A stretch of DNA of 64,000 bases from Bradyrhizobium sp. CB1650 (GTDB lineage Bacteria; Pseudomonadota; Alphaproteobacteria; Rhizobiales; Xanthobacteraceae). Under the pieces are notes generated by a model. The model was not told the DNA's origin. It saw only the letters and a program-made list of their open reading frames with translations, and searched no databases. A program made the translations under genes and the position numbers. Shown here one piece after another: positions 49,351 through 58,264 of the stretch (positions are counted from its first letter, which is position 1; each line of letters begins with the position of its first letter). Location: the NCBI RefSeq assembly GCF_029761915.1, contig NZ_CP121695.1:682001-746000 (forward strand), in the 5' to 3' direction.

Positions 49351-50124
49351 TCAAGGCCTTACCCCTGCCGGAGCGCTTGTGTCCAGCAACTCAACCTGTC
49401 CCACGAGGCGTACGTCAATCCGAGGCCCCGTATTCCCCTCGACCCAGCCCCGGACTCGAATCTGTCGATTCTCCAGAGACTTAAGGGCGATCCCGGCGCC
49501 CTCAAAGGCCGGTAGGATGCGCCTTGAAATAGTCACGGCAAAGCCACGTGTCCAGTTCCGCCCGAAGTTGAGGTATGTCATTGCCCCAGCTTGCCGGACC
49601 GACAGGACTCTGCCCTCGACCACCATAAAGCGCCCCATCCCGGCCAAAATATCGTCCGGACTTTCCGCGTTTTTTATGGCCAACGGGTCAGCCCAGTTGC
49701 CCTTTTTTTGGCGCCGCGCCTCGGCCTCGGCCGCCATCAGGGCGGCCGCGCAGTCCTTGTCCGCGATCTCCGCCGAGACGATCGCCTCGCCTTGGGCGAG
49801 AAGGAGCGCCTGTGCCGACTTTGCGCTGTCCCGGATGAAGACAAGCGCGGGCTGGCGCCCGTAGCGATCGGGCGTGTCGTCGCTACCATAAAGCGATACG
49901 TCGCGGCCGACGAGCAGCGCCGTCAGCGCCTGCTTCGTCGTGGCCGTCGGCTCGATGCCGGCGAGGCGCACCTCGCGGCCATCATCGAGACGCAGACTGC
50001 GCGCATCGGTGATCGCCGCGACGCGCCCTTCGCCCTGCGCTTCGAACTGGCAGGTCGTCGCGAGCGCGGCGGCGTGCGATCCGATGAGCAGTGCTGTGGC
50101 GATGAGAGTGAGCGGTCGCTTCAC
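49351..50124 (-). CDS. Thermonuclease-fold (SNase-like) exported protein, catalytic Glu apparently lost
   Basis: A protein of about 257 residues with a signal peptide (LTLIATALLIGSHAAALA). The first domain is SNase-like: DDGREVRLAGIEP, then SDDTPDRYGRQPALVF. The Arg residues of the active site (in VRLAG and RYGRQ) are kept, but IDxPE of true nucleases reads GIEPTATT, so the general-base Glu is missing. A second half (YLNFGRNWTRGFAVTI) follows. Possibly a nucleic-acid-binding or structural envelope protein. The GTG start is approximate; the frame is open upstream through repeats. Confidence 0.75.
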   Translation of the reverse strand: MKRPLTLIATALLIGSHAAALATTCQFEAQGEGRVAAITDARSLRLDDGREVRLAGIEPTATTKQALTALLVGRDVSLYGSDDTPDRYGRQPALVFIRDSAKSAQALLLAQGEAIVSAEIADKDCAAALMAAEAEARRQKKGNWADPLAIKNAESPDDILAGMGRFMVVEGRVLSVRQAGAMTYLNFGRNWTRGFAVTISRRILPAFEGAGIALKSLENRQIRVRGWVEGNTGPRIDVRLVGQVELLDTSAPAGVRP

Positions 50125-50197
50125 GTTGCCCGGAGAGGTTGCGTTGCTCTTCTCTCTTAACTCAAACGAGGCCGGCGACGAAGAGGACTTCACAGTC

Positions 50198-50291
50198 GTA
50201 GGGTGGGCAAAGCGAAGCGTGCCCACGACTTTGCCGGGCAAGACGGATTGGTGGGCACAGCGCGCGAAGAGCGCTTTTGCCCAGCCTACGA
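50198..50291. repeat. Dispersed palindromic repeat, family D
   Basis: GTAGGGTGGGCAAAGCGAAG at the left and GCCCAGCCTACG at the right, with GTGCCCACGA and GGTGGGCACA inside. It lies upstream of the SNase-like gene, forming a block with the family C copy in a 459-base gap. Confidence 0.7.
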
Positions 50292-50321
50292 CTGTTGTGC
50301 TCCGCTCTTTCAACGTCCTCC

Positions 50322-50400
50322 GTCATTGCGAGCGAAGCGAAGCAATCCAGAATCTTTCCGCGGATACATGCCTGGATTGTTTCGTTGCGCTCGCAATGAC
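50322..50400. repeat. Dispersed palindromic repeat, family C
   Basis: GTCATTGCGAGCGAAGCGAA at the left and the complementary CGTTGCGCTCGCAATGAC at the right, with CCAGAATC/TGGATTGT inside. Another copy is at 57763-57848. The remaining bases before the next gene contain no supported feature. Confidence 0.78.
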
Positions 50401-50583
50401 GACGTGGAAACAGGTCAGCCGATCGCGCCATTCCGCTTTGCGGAAAACCGGCGTTGATCGCGTGGCACGCATGGCGCTTCTGCTTGCTGCGCTCTCGCGC
50501 ATGCGGCATGATCGCGGCAATAGCGATAGCCAAGAGCAATAACCAAGCCGCCGTCAGAGTAAGGCGATCAAGGGAGGATTTTG

Positions 50584-51789
50584 ATGAAGCGAATTTTGTC
50601 CGGCATTTTTGCCGCTGCGTTTGCCGTGGGCGCGAGCGCCGTGCAGGCCCAGGACAAGCCGCCACTCAAGATCGGCGGCATCCTCGACATGTCGAGCCTG
50701 TATGCGGACATCACCGGTCCCGGCAGCGAGACCGCGGCCAAGATGGCGGTGGAGGATTTTGGCGGCGAGGTGCTCGGTCGCAAGATCCAGGTGCTGGCGG
50801 CCGACCATCTCAACAAGGCCGACCTTGCCGCCAACATCGCCCGCGACATGCTCGACAACCAGGGCGTCGAGATGATCTATGACGTCGCGGCCTCTGCAAC
50901 TGCGCTCGCCGCCGGCGAGATCGCGAAAGCGCGCAACAAGATCATCATCTTCAACGGCCCCGGCTCGATCCGCCTCAGCAACGAGGCCTGCGGTCCTTAC
51001 ACCGTGCACTATGTGTTCGATACCTTCGCACAGGCCAATGTGACGGGCCTTGCTGCCGTCAAATCCGGCCTCGACACCTGGTTCTTCCTCACCGCCGATT
51101 ACGCCTTCGGCCAGGATCTGGAGAAGGACACCAGCAATGTCGTGACCAAGACCGGCGGCAAGGTGTTGGGCAATGTCCGTCATCCGCTCAACACGTCGGA
51201 CTTCTCCTCCTTCCTGCTCCAGGCGCAGGCCTCCAAGGCCAAGGTGATCGGGCTGGCGAATGCCGGCGGCGACACCGTCAACGCCATCAAGCAGTCGGCC
51301 GAGTTCGGCATCATGAAGGGCGGCCAAAAGATTTCACCGCTGCTCGCCTTCGTCACCGATATCGATTCCATTGGACTCGAGACGGCGCAGGGCTTGCTGC
51401 TGGCGGAGGCCTTTTATTGGGACCTCAACGACGACACCCGCGCCTTTTCGAAGCGCTTCCAGGAGCGTGTGAAGCGGCCGCCGACCTCGGCTCAGGCCGG
51501 CGTCTATTCGTCCGTCATGCATTACCTGAAAGCCGTGAAGGCGGCCGGCACGACGGACTCTGCAGCCGTCATGAAGGTCATGAAGGAGACGCCGATCAAC
51601 GACTTTTTCGCCAAGAACGGCAAGATCCGCGAGGACGGCCGCATGACCCACGACATGTACCTGTTCGAGGTGAAGAAGCCGTCGGAGTCGAAGGGCCGCT
51701 GGGACGACTACAAGCTGCTCGCCACCGTGCCCGGCAACGAGGCGTTCCAGTCGCTGGAGCAGTCGCGCTGCCCGCTGGTGAAGAAGTGA
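50584..51789 (+). CDS. Periplasmic substrate-binding protein of an ABC transporter (branched-chain type)
   Basis: A 401-residue type I periplasmic binding protein: signal MKRILSGIFAAAFAVGASAV ending VQAQ, then LKIGGILDMSSLYADITGPG. The variant opening (GGILDMSSLYADI rather than GVIxPxTG) is typical of aromatic- or alkyl-acid binding relatives. The ATG follows GGGAGGA. No permease or ATPase is next to it; a family B repeat separates it from the hydratase gene downstream, which may be in the same pathway. Confidence 0.9.
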   Translation: MKRILSGIFAAAFAVGASAVQAQDKPPLKIGGILDMSSLYADITGPGSETAAKMAVEDFGGEVLGRKIQVLAADHLNKADLAANIARDMLDNQGVEMIYDVAASATALAAGEIAKARNKIIIFNGPGSIRLSNEACGPYTVHYVFDTFAQANVTGLAAVKSGLDTWFFLTADYAFGQDLEKDTSNVVTKTGGKVLGNVRHPLNTSDFSSFLLQAQASKAKVIGLANAGGDTVNAIKQSAEFGIMKGGQKISPLLAFVTDIDSIGLETAQGLLLAEAFYWDLNDDTRAFSKRFQERVKRPPTSAQAGVYSSVMHYLKAVKAAGTTDSAAVMKVMKETPINDFFAKNGKIREDGRMTHDMYLFEVKKPSESKGRWDDYKLLATVPGNEAFQSLEQSRCPLVKK

Positions 51790-51811
51790 CGTCGTGACGA
51801 ACGTCACGCCG

Positions 51812-51910
51812 CCATCCCGGGGCGCGAAGCGAGCCCGGGATCCATCGGCCGCCGTGACAGTTGAGAAATGGATTCCGGGCTCGCGACTTCGTCGCGCCCC
51901 GGAATGACGG
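51812..51910. repeat. Dispersed palindromic repeat, family B
   Basis: CATCCCGGGGCGCGAAGCGA with GAGCCCGGGATCCATC at the left, mirrored by GATTCCGGGCTCGCGACTTC and GCGCCCCGGAATGACGG at the right. It fills the gap between the binding protein and the hydratase. Confidence 0.78.
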
Positions 51911-51938
51911 AGCAAAACAACAACAAGGGAGACGTCCC

Positions 51939-52730
51939 ATGAGCAACGACATGGTCCTGCAACAGCTCGAAGCAGGCCTGCTCACCATCACCATGAACCG
52001 TCCCGAGCGAAAAAACGCGCTCAACCCGGACATGGTGCGCGGTCTGGTCGAGGCCGCGCGGCGCGCGGCCGACGATCCGGAGGTGCGTGCGGTGCTGTTG
52101 AAGGGCGCCGGCGGCAGCTTCTGTGTCGGCGGCGACGTCAAGTCGATGGCCGAGGGGCGCGCGCCGCTGCCGTTCGAGACCAAGCTCGCAAACCTGCGCC
52201 GCGGCATGGAGGTCTCTCGCATCCTGCATCAGATGCCCAAGCCCGTGGTGGCGCAGCTCGACGGCGCCGCGGCCGGCGCCGGTCTTTCGATGGCGCTGTC
52301 GTGCGATCTGCGCATCGCATCCGAGTCCTGCAAGATCACGACCGCCTTCGCCAAGGTCGGCTTTTCCGGCGACTATGGCGGCACTTATTTCCTGACCCAG
52401 CTCCTCGGCAGCGCGCGGGCGCGTGAGCTCTATCTGATGTCGCCGGTGCTGAGCGCCAAGGAGGCGCATGCGATCGGCTTGGTGACCAAGGTCGTGCCCG
52501 ACGCGGAGATCGACGCCGCCGCTCACGAGCTCGCGCTGTCGCTGGCGCAGGGCCCGTCGATCGCGCTCGGCTACATCAAGCGCAACATCAACAATGCCGA
52601 GCATCTGGCGCTGGAGGATTGCTTTGACGGCGAGGCGATCCACCACACCCGCTGCGGCGACACCGCGGACCACAAGGAGGCCGCAAAGGCCTTTGTCGAG
52701 AAGCGCAAGCCGACCTTCAAGGGCGCATGA
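51939..52730 (+). CDS. Enoyl-CoA hydratase/isomerase family protein
   Basis: A 263-residue crotonase-fold enzyme, hydrating or isomerising an enoyl-CoA. Seen: MNRPERKNALNPDMVRGLVE, oxyanion-hole residues in GGSFCVGGDVKSMAEG and AQLDGAAAGAGLSMALSCDL, then AFAKVGFSGDYGGTYFLTQL with a possible catalytic Asp/Tyr pair in place of the usual Glu. The ATG follows AAGGGAGA. Its stop overlaps the next start (ATGA), coupling it to the VOC protein. Confidence 0.9.
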   Translation: MSNDMVLQQLEAGLLTITMNRPERKNALNPDMVRGLVEAARRAADDPEVRAVLLKGAGGSFCVGGDVKSMAEGRAPLPFETKLANLRRGMEVSRILHQMPKPVVAQLDGAAAGAGLSMALSCDLRIASESCKITTAFAKVGFSGDYGGTYFLTQLLGSARARELYLMSPVLSAKEAHAIGLVTKVVPDAEIDAAAHELALSLAQGPSIALGYIKRNINNAEHLALEDCFDGEAIHHTRCGDTADHKEAAKAFVEKRKPTFKGA

Positions 52731-53497
52731 CGATGACGCCCTATATGCGGCTGCGGCAGATCTGCCTGGTCGCGCCGCAGCTCGAGCCTGTGATCTCCGA
52801 CATTGCCAGGATCATGGGCCTCGCCGCCTGCTATCGCGATGGCAATGTCGCGAAATACGGCCTGGAGAACGCGTTGCTCCCGGTCGACACCATCCTGCTC
52901 GAGGTTGTGGCGCCGTTCAGGGACGGCACCGCTGCCGGCCGTTTCATCGCGAAGACCGCCGGCCGTGGCGGCTACATGGCGATCTTCTGCTGCAACGATC
53001 CTGACGAGCGCGGCCGCAATGCGAATGCGATGGGCGTGCGTACCGCCAACGTGATTGACCACGCACCGTATCATGGCGTGCAGCTCCACCCGCGCGACTG
53101 TCGTGCTGCCTTCATCGAATTCAACCACACCGAAGGCAGCGACGACGTTCTGGGCGCCTATCCGCCGGCGGGGCCGGACTGGCAAAAGTTCATCCGCAAG
53201 GACGTGACGCAGGCGCTGACGGGCGTGGAAATGCAGAGCCCGGACCCACAAGGGCTGGCCGAGCACTGGGGCAAGATCATCGGCATCGCACCAGACAAGG
53301 CGGATGGTGGCGTAGCCGAGTTGAAGCTGCCCAATGCCAACCTCCGCTTCGTGAACGGCACAAGCGAGATCATGAGCGCGCTGGAGTTCCGCGTCGCCGA
53401 CGTCGCGAGCGTGCTTCATGCTGCCAAGACGAGGGGACACGCGGTCGCGGGCAACGAGTTCTTGCTGGGTGGGGTGACGTTCCGGCTTGCTGCATGA
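52727..53497 (+). CDS. VOC (glyoxalase/dioxygenase-fold) family protein
   Basis: A 256-residue two-repeat VOC protein: LRQICLVAPQLEPVISDIAR at the start and a second half with QALTGVEMQSPDPQGLAEHW. Metal ligands are not certain: a His (DHAPYHGVQLHP) and Glu (FIEFNH) are present in plausible positions. Family members include lyases, isomerases and extradiol dioxygenases. It is translationally coupled to the hydratase, so it probably acts on the same acyl-CoA or a breakdown product. Confidence 0.8.
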   Translation: MTMTPYMRLRQICLVAPQLEPVISDIARIMGLAACYRDGNVAKYGLENALLPVDTILLEVVAPFRDGTAAGRFIAKTAGRGGYMAIFCCNDPDERGRNANAMGVRTANVIDHAPYHGVQLHPRDCRAAFIEFNHTEGSDDVLGAYPPAGPDWQKFIRKDVTQALTGVEMQSPDPQGLAEHWGKIIGIAPDKADGGVAELKLPNANLRFVNGTSEIMSALEFRVADVASVLHAAKTRGHAVAGNEFLLGGVTFRLAA

Positions 53498-53618
53498 GCC
53501 GACGATCGCCGGCGGTGCTGACGAGCAATCCGCTGACCAAGGGCGATCGCGCCGCGGTCGTCACCGTCTCCGGTGCGCTATGCGCGTCACGGTCTGCAAC
53601 AAAGAGAGAAGAAGGCAG

Positions 53619-54437
53619 TCACCGCCCCTTGAAGTTCGCGGTGCGCCGCTCTTCCGTGGCCTTGACGCCTTCCTTGAAATCTTCCGTGGCGCGTAGCCGC
53701 GTCTGCTCGGCGAGCTCGTGATTGGTTGCGGCCATCACGCGGTCGGCCAATCCTGCGCGCATCGTGGCGCGGGTGGAGACGAGGCCGAGCGGCGAGCACT
53801 CGGCGATTTCGCCGGCGAGCTTCATCGCGGCGGACTTCACCTGGTCTTGCGGCACCAGCTCGTTGGCGAGGCCCCATTTGTAGGCCTCTTCGCCGGTGAC
53901 GCGGCGGCTGGTGTAGAACATCAGCTCGGCGTTGTTCTTGCCGATCAGCTCGGGCAGCGTCACCGTCAGGCCGAAGCCGGGATGGAAGCCGAGCTTGGTG
54001 AAGTTCGCGGAAAAGCGCGCCTCGGGACAGGTGACGCGGAAATCGGCTGAGACGGCGAGGCCCAATCCGCCGCCGATGGCCGCGCCCTGCACGGCCGCGA
54101 CGATCGGCTTCTTGGCGCGAAAGATGCGCACGGCCTGGATGTAGAGATGGTTGATCGGCCCCAGGCTGTCGGCCGGATCGCCTTGTGCAGTCTTTTGGGC
54201 CGCGCGTGCCTCCTGCTCCTGCCGGGCCGGGTCGTTGAAATTGGCGCCGGCGCAGAACGCCTTGCCCTGCGCCGACAGGACGGACGCGCGGATCTCGATG
54301 TCGCGGTCGAACGCGTCGAGTGCGTCCGCGATCTGGTTGATCAGCGAAATGTCGAAGAAGTTGAGCGGCGGACGGCGGATCTCGATGGTGCCGACATGCC
54401 CGACCTTCTCGACGCCGATATCCTTGTAGTTGCTCAT
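53619..54437 (-). CDS. Enoyl-CoA hydratase/isomerase family protein (second)
   Basis: A 272-residue crotonase-fold protein: TIEIRRPPLNFFDISLINQI, oxyanion-hole regions KAFCAGANFNDPARQ and AAVQGAAIGGGLGLAVSADF, then FTKLGFHPGFGLTVTLPELI. It lies on the minus strand upstream-to-downstream of two acyl-CoA dehydrogenase genes: order is ACAD, ACAD, hydratase. Together these would oxidise a CoA thioester and hydrate the product. Confidence 0.91.
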   Translation of the reverse strand: MSNYKDIGVEKVGHVGTIEIRRPPLNFFDISLINQIADALDAFDRDIEIRASVLSAQGKAFCAGANFNDPARQEQEARAAQKTAQGDPADSLGPINHLYIQAVRIFRAKKPIVAAVQGAAIGGGLGLAVSADFRVTCPEARFSANFTKLGFHPGFGLTVTLPELIGKNNAELMFYTSRRVTGEEAYKWGLANELVPQDQVKSAAMKLAGEIAECSPLGLVSTRATMRAGLADRVMAATNHELAEQTRLRATEDFKEGVKATEERRTANFKGR

Positions 54438-54478
54438 GATGATCCTCGAATGGTTAGCGCAAGGCCAAGTCCGCGCGA

Positions 54479-55639
54479 CTAGCGCAAACCAAGGCCGCGG
54501 GCGATGATGCCGCGCAGCACCTCGGTGGTGCCGCCCTGGATGGTGAGTTTCGGCGCGGTCTTGATGGCGAAATCGAGCTGCCGCTCCAGCGTCTCGCGGT
54601 TGGTCGCGGTCTCCTCGACGAAGGCGGCGAGGTCGCGCACGCGATGCGGAAGCTGCTGCTCCCAGACCGTGCCGATGTCCTTGACGATGGAGGCCTCCAC
54701 CACGGGCTCCTTGCCGGCCTGGAGCATGCCGGCAACGGAGACCGACATGCGCCGCATGGTGTGGAGCTGCGCCACCAGCCGGCCGATGCCTTCGGCGCTG
54801 CGCGTGTCCGGATTGTTGCCGACCGCGCGCACCAGCTCGGTCAGTACGTAATAGGTCTCCAGGAAGCGCTCGGGGCCGCTGCGCTCATAGGCGAGCTCGC
54901 TCGTTGCCTGTTTCCAGGCGCCGTCGACTTCGCCCAGCACGTGGTCGTCGGGGATGAAGTGGTCGGTGAAGACGACCTCGTTGAACTCGTACTGGCCGGT
55001 GATCTGGCCGATCGGGTTCACCTTGATGCCCGGCTGCTTCATCCTGACCAGGAATTGGGTCAGGCCGTGGCGGCGGTTTTCCTTGGTTGGCGGCGAGGTG
55101 CGGAAGATCGCGATCATGTAGTCAGCGATGTGCGCCGACGAGGTCCAGATCTTGGTGCCGTTGATGAGATAACCACCGTCGGTCTTGGTCGCGCGCGTCT
55201 TTGCGGCGAACAGGTCGGAGCCGGAGTTCGGCTCGCTCATGCCGATCGCGAAGCAGATCTCGCCGCGGCAGATGCGCGGCAGGATCTCCATCTTGATGTG
55301 CTCGGGCGCATACTTCAAAAGCACCGGCCCGCTCTGGCGGTCGGCGACGAAGAAGCGCCGCGTCGGCGCGTTGGCGACGCGCATCTCTTCGGTCACCACA
55401 TAGCGCTCGAGGAAGGAGCGCTCCTGGCCGCCATACTTCTTCGGCCATGTCATGCCGAGCCAGCCCTTGGCGCCGACCCGGCGGGAGAATTCCGGTGCGT
55501 CGGTGTCCTCGCGGTTGGGTTTGTGCGGATCGAAGGTGCCGGCGGCAATTTCCTCGGCGAGGAAGGCGCGGACTTCCTTGCGGAGCTGCTCGCATTCGGG
55601 CGGCAGGCGGATCGGATCGAAACGAAGGGCAGCGGTCAT
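54479..55639 (-). CDS. Acyl-CoA dehydrogenase family protein
   Basis: A 386-residue FAD flavoenzyme. Seen: VGAKGWLGMTWPKKYGGQER, IGMSEPNSGSDLFAAKTRAT (the FAD-binding signature), KIWTSSAHIADYMI, and the C-terminal IQGGTTEVLRGIIARGLGLR. Many two-gene ACAD pairs form heteromeric enzymes for steroid or branched acyl-CoAs; the adjacent upstream paralogue (17-base gap) fits that pattern. The ATG giving MTAALRFDPIRLP is chosen; the open frame before it lacks homology. Confidence 0.92.
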   Translation of the reverse strand: MTAALRFDPIRLPPECEQLRKEVRAFLAEEIAAGTFDPHKPNREDTDAPEFSRRVGAKGWLGMTWPKKYGGQERSFLERYVVTEEMRVANAPTRRFFVADRQSGPVLLKYAPEHIKMEILPRICRGEICFAIGMSEPNSGSDLFAAKTRATKTDGGYLINGTKIWTSSAHIADYMIAIFRTSPPTKENRRHGLTQFLVRMKQPGIKVNPIGQITGQYEFNEVVFTDHFIPDDHVLGEVDGAWKQATSELAYERSGPERFLETYYVLTELVRAVGNNPDTRSAEGIGRLVAQLHTMRRMSVSVAGMLQAGKEPVVEASIVKDIGTVWEQQLPHRVRDLAAFVEETATNRETLERQLDFAIKTAPKLTIQGGTTEVLRGIIARGLGLR

Positions 55640-55655
55640 AGGTCTCGTCCCCTGA

Positions 55656-56720
55656 TCAGCGCGAAGCCACGAGCGGCCACAATTCATCGGCGCCGCGACC
55701 CGCAACCAGCTTGCCGAGCTCGACGGCCCAGTGGCTCTCCGAGCCGAAATCGTCGCGCCAGGCCAAAGCCCGCAGCGAGTAGCGGTGCAGGATGTGCTCC
55801 ATGGTGAAGCCGATCGCTCCGTGCACCTGATGCGCGATGCCGCCGCCCTTTTCCGCTGCTTCGGCGCAGCGGATCTTTGCGGAGGCGGCCTCCAAGTAGA
55901 CCTCGTCATCGAAGGCTCTTGCATTTGCAACGGCGTCGGCGGCCGAGGTCGCGGCTGCCAGCGCCGCGGCGGACTCACCGGCGAGGCGGGCGAGATTGTG
56001 CTGCACCGCCTGGAACTTCGATATCTTCTTCTCGAAGGCGACCCGCTCGTTGGAATAACGCACGGAGATGTCGAGCATCGATTCCAGCGCGCCGGCGATC
56101 TGAAGGCTGCGGGCGACGCCGCCCATCAGCATCAACGTGGTCTGGTCGAAACCTTTTGGCGCCGGCTTGATGGTGATCGGCTGGACCTTGTCGAGTGTCA
56201 CCGTGTCGCTGTGATCGTAGCCGACATTGAGTCCGGCTTCGATCCGCGCCTTGGCCGCGTCGACCAGCGCGATCGAGACGCCGCCAGCGCCGTGCGCCAG
56301 CACCGCAAAATGCTTGGCCGCCTTGGCAAAGGGCACGCCGCGGGCGCGGCCTGACAGCGAGCCGTCGGCGTCGAGCGTGATGCGGTCCTTCGGGCTTGCC
56401 GGAACGACGGTCATCTCGCCGTCGGGCGAAGCGATCTTCGCCTGCGCGAGGAGCCAGCCGGCGAGCATGGTCTCGGCAAGGGGAACCGCGACCGCAAAGC
56501 GCCCGGCGGCATTGAGCAGGGCAAAGCCGTCGGCAAGGCTCGCGCCGGAGCCGCCAAGATCGTCCGGCACCCATGACAGCGGCAGGCCGGCATCGCTCAG
56601 CGCCTGCCATAGCGGCGTCTTCCACGCGCCCTTCTTGTCGTTGTTGATGGTTTGCGGATCGGCGAGATCGGCGAAGATTTTTTCCGCGGTCTCGACGACG
56701 ATATTGTCACTCTCCGCCAC
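55656..56720 (-). CDS. Acyl-CoA dehydrogenase family protein (partner subunit)
   Basis: A 354-residue acyl-CoA dehydrogenase-fold protein: ALSDAGLPLSWVPDDLGGSG, a shorter middle domain, and the C-terminal VHGAIGFTMEHILHRYSLRA typical of the family. The FAD-binding signature is weaker than in the neighbour, and Glu catalytic position is unclear, consistent with a partner subunit of an alpha2beta2 enzyme as in actinobacterial steroid degradation ACADs. Confidence 0.88.
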   Translation of the reverse strand: MAESDNIVVETAEKIFADLADPQTINNDKKGAWKTPLWQALSDAGLPLSWVPDDLGGSGASLADGFALLNAAGRFAVAVPLAETMLAGWLLAQAKIASPDGEMTVVPASPKDRITLDADGSLSGRARGVPFAKAAKHFAVLAHGAGGVSIALVDAAKARIEAGLNVGYDHSDTVTLDKVQPITIKPAPKGFDQTTLMLMGGVARSLQIAGALESMLDISVRYSNERVAFEKKISKFQAVQHNLARLAGESAAALAAATSAADAVANARAFDDEVYLEAASAKIRCAEAAEKGGGIAHQVHGAIGFTMEHILHRYSLRALAWRDDFGSESHWAVELGKLVAGRGADELWPLVASR

Positions 56721-56973
56721 AGCGTTCCCCGTGTTCTGCCATTGGCGCGCCCGGTCCGATGGGCAGGCGCGCGGGTCTCTTCTTGCGCCCGATGATCGGA
56801 AAAAGCCATGGCCGTGACAAGCGTTGATCGCAGGTCCACCTGCGGCGCGGACATGGGCAGAAGACTAATTCCGCTTAGCGGAGTTTGGTCGATTTGCAGG
56901 GCGCGGCAAACTCGCTAAACAAGGCCAGTGACATCCAAAGTGCTTGCATTCAACACAGGGGAAGGAAATCCGG

Positions 56974-57759
56974 ATGGCAAAGGACGGCTTGTGCGCAATC
57001 GTGACGGGGTCCGCATCCGGTCTGGGGGCGGCGACCGCGCAAATTCTCGCCCGCGGCGGCGCGCGGCTCGTCATCAACTATTCGTCGAGCCAGACGGAAG
57101 CCGAGGCCACGGCGGAGTCCTGCCGCAAGGCGGGCGCCGCGGAAGTTCTGATCGCGCAGGGCGACGTCTCGCGCGACGAGGATTGTCGCAAGATCGTCGC
57201 GGCGGCCGCGCCCTGGGGCCGGCTCGACGTGCTCATCAACAATGCCGGCACCACCAAGCACGTCGCCCATGGCAATCTCGACGGGCTCTCCTCGGACGAC
57301 TTCCAGCGACTGTTCGGCGTCAACACCATCGGCCCGTTCCAGATGGTGCGCGCCGCGCGCGGCCTGCTCGAGGCCGGCGCGCAAGCATCCGGGCGGCCGT
57401 CGGCGGTGGTGAACGTATCCTCGGTCGCCGGCATCAGCGGCGTCGGTTCGTCGATCGCCTACGCTGCGAGCAAAGGCGCACTCAACACCATCACGCTCTC
57501 GCTGGCGCGCGCGCTCGCGCCGCTGATCCGCGTCAACACGGTGTGTCCCGGCTATATCGATACGCCCTGGTTCACCAAGGGCCGCGGCGAGGAAGGCGCC
57601 AAGCAGGTGCGCGACAGCGTGGTGGCGAAGGTGCCGCTGAAGGTCGCCTCAAGCGCGGAGGATATCGCGCAGCTCGTCTGCTTCCTGGCGACGCCGGCGT
57701 CGAGCAACATGACCGGCGAGATCGTGCGCATGGATGCGGGGCTCCATTTGATCACGTAG
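56974..57759 (+). CDS. Short-chain dehydrogenase/reductase
   Basis: A 261-residue Rossmann oxidoreductase. Cofactor motif TGSASGLGAATAQ, NNAGTTK, catalytic Ser in VNVSSVAGISG and YAASK, then VCPGYIDTPWF and a C terminus GEIVRMDAGLHL. This matches the classical SDR family, often a 3-hydroxyacyl-CoA or alcohol dehydrogenase. AAGGAA precedes the ATG seven bases away. It is divergent from the ACAD pair and could oxidise the hydrated product. Confidence 0.92.
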   Translation: MAKDGLCAIVTGSASGLGAATAQILARGGARLVINYSSSQTEAEATAESCRKAGAAEVLIAQGDVSRDEDCRKIVAAAAPWGRLDVLINNAGTTKHVAHGNLDGLSSDDFQRLFGVNTIGPFQMVRAARGLLEAGAQASGRPSAVVNVSSVAGISGVGSSIAYAASKGALNTITLSLARALAPLIRVNTVCPGYIDTPWFTKGRGEEGAKQVRDSVVAKVPLKVASSAEDIAQLVCFLATPASSNMTGEIVRMDAGLHLIT

Positions 57760-57762
57760 CTC

Positions 57763-57848
57763 GTCATTGCGAGCGCAGCGAAGCAATCCAGAATGTGCCC
57801 GCGGTGATAGTCTGGATTGCTTCGTCGCAAGAGCTCCTCGCAATGACG
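57763..57848. repeat. Dispersed palindromic repeat, family C
   Basis: GTCATTGCGAGCGCAGCGAA at the left and GCAAGAGCTCCTCGCAATGAC at the right, enclosing CCAGAATG and TGGATTGC. It starts four bases after the SDR stop. Confidence 0.78.
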
Positions 57849-57884
57849 GAGCATGGAGAGTCTTGCGGAGGATACGACGCGGCT

Positions 57885-57903
57885 GCCCGGGTCAAGCCCG
57901 GGC
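57885..57903. repeat. Short hairpin repeat
   Basis: GCCCGGG-TCAAG-CCCGGGC, followed by ATGACGA, between the SDR and the convergent GlsB-like gene. It resembles another common dispersed element and may act as a terminator-like hairpin without a T-run. Confidence 0.55.
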
Positions 57904-57951
57904 ATGACGACGAGGCGGCAGTGTGCCTCTCCTCGACGACGCTTTAGAGCG

Positions 57952-58224
57952 TCAACCCTTGATCACGCCGCTCGCCACCAGCCGGTGCCAGATGAACAGC
58001 ACCACCACCGCGCCGATGGTGGCGGTGATGAAGCCGGCACCCTGGTCGGGACTGTAGTGGCCGATGGCCTGGCCGATGAAGGTGGCGAGGAACGCGCCGG
58101 CAATGCCGAGGATGGTGGTGAGGACGAATCCGCTCGGGTTGTTCGGTCCCGGCGCGAGCCAGCGCGCGATGAGGCCGGCGACGAAGCCGACGACGATGAT
58201 CCACAACAGGCCGCCCATGCTCAT
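57952..58224 (-). CDS. GlsB/YeaQ/YmgE family small membrane protein
   Basis: A 90-residue, three-helix membrane protein: GGLLWIIVVGFVAGLIARWL, GFVLTTILGIAGAFLATFIG, FITATIGAVVVLFIWHRLVA. The family is stress-associated in many bacteria; no enzyme activity is known. The ATG giving MSMGGLL is backed by AGGAAGGG; an in-frame ATG further upstream gives a hydrophilic leader. Confidence 0.9.
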   Translation of the reverse strand: MSMGGLLWIIVVGFVAGLIARWLAPGPNNPSGFVLTTILGIAGAFLATFIGQAIGHYSPDQGAGFITATIGAVVVLFIWHRLVASGVIKG

Positions 58225-58264
58225 GTCAGTGCTTCCCTTCCTGAAGGCGCAGATCAAAGTTCGA

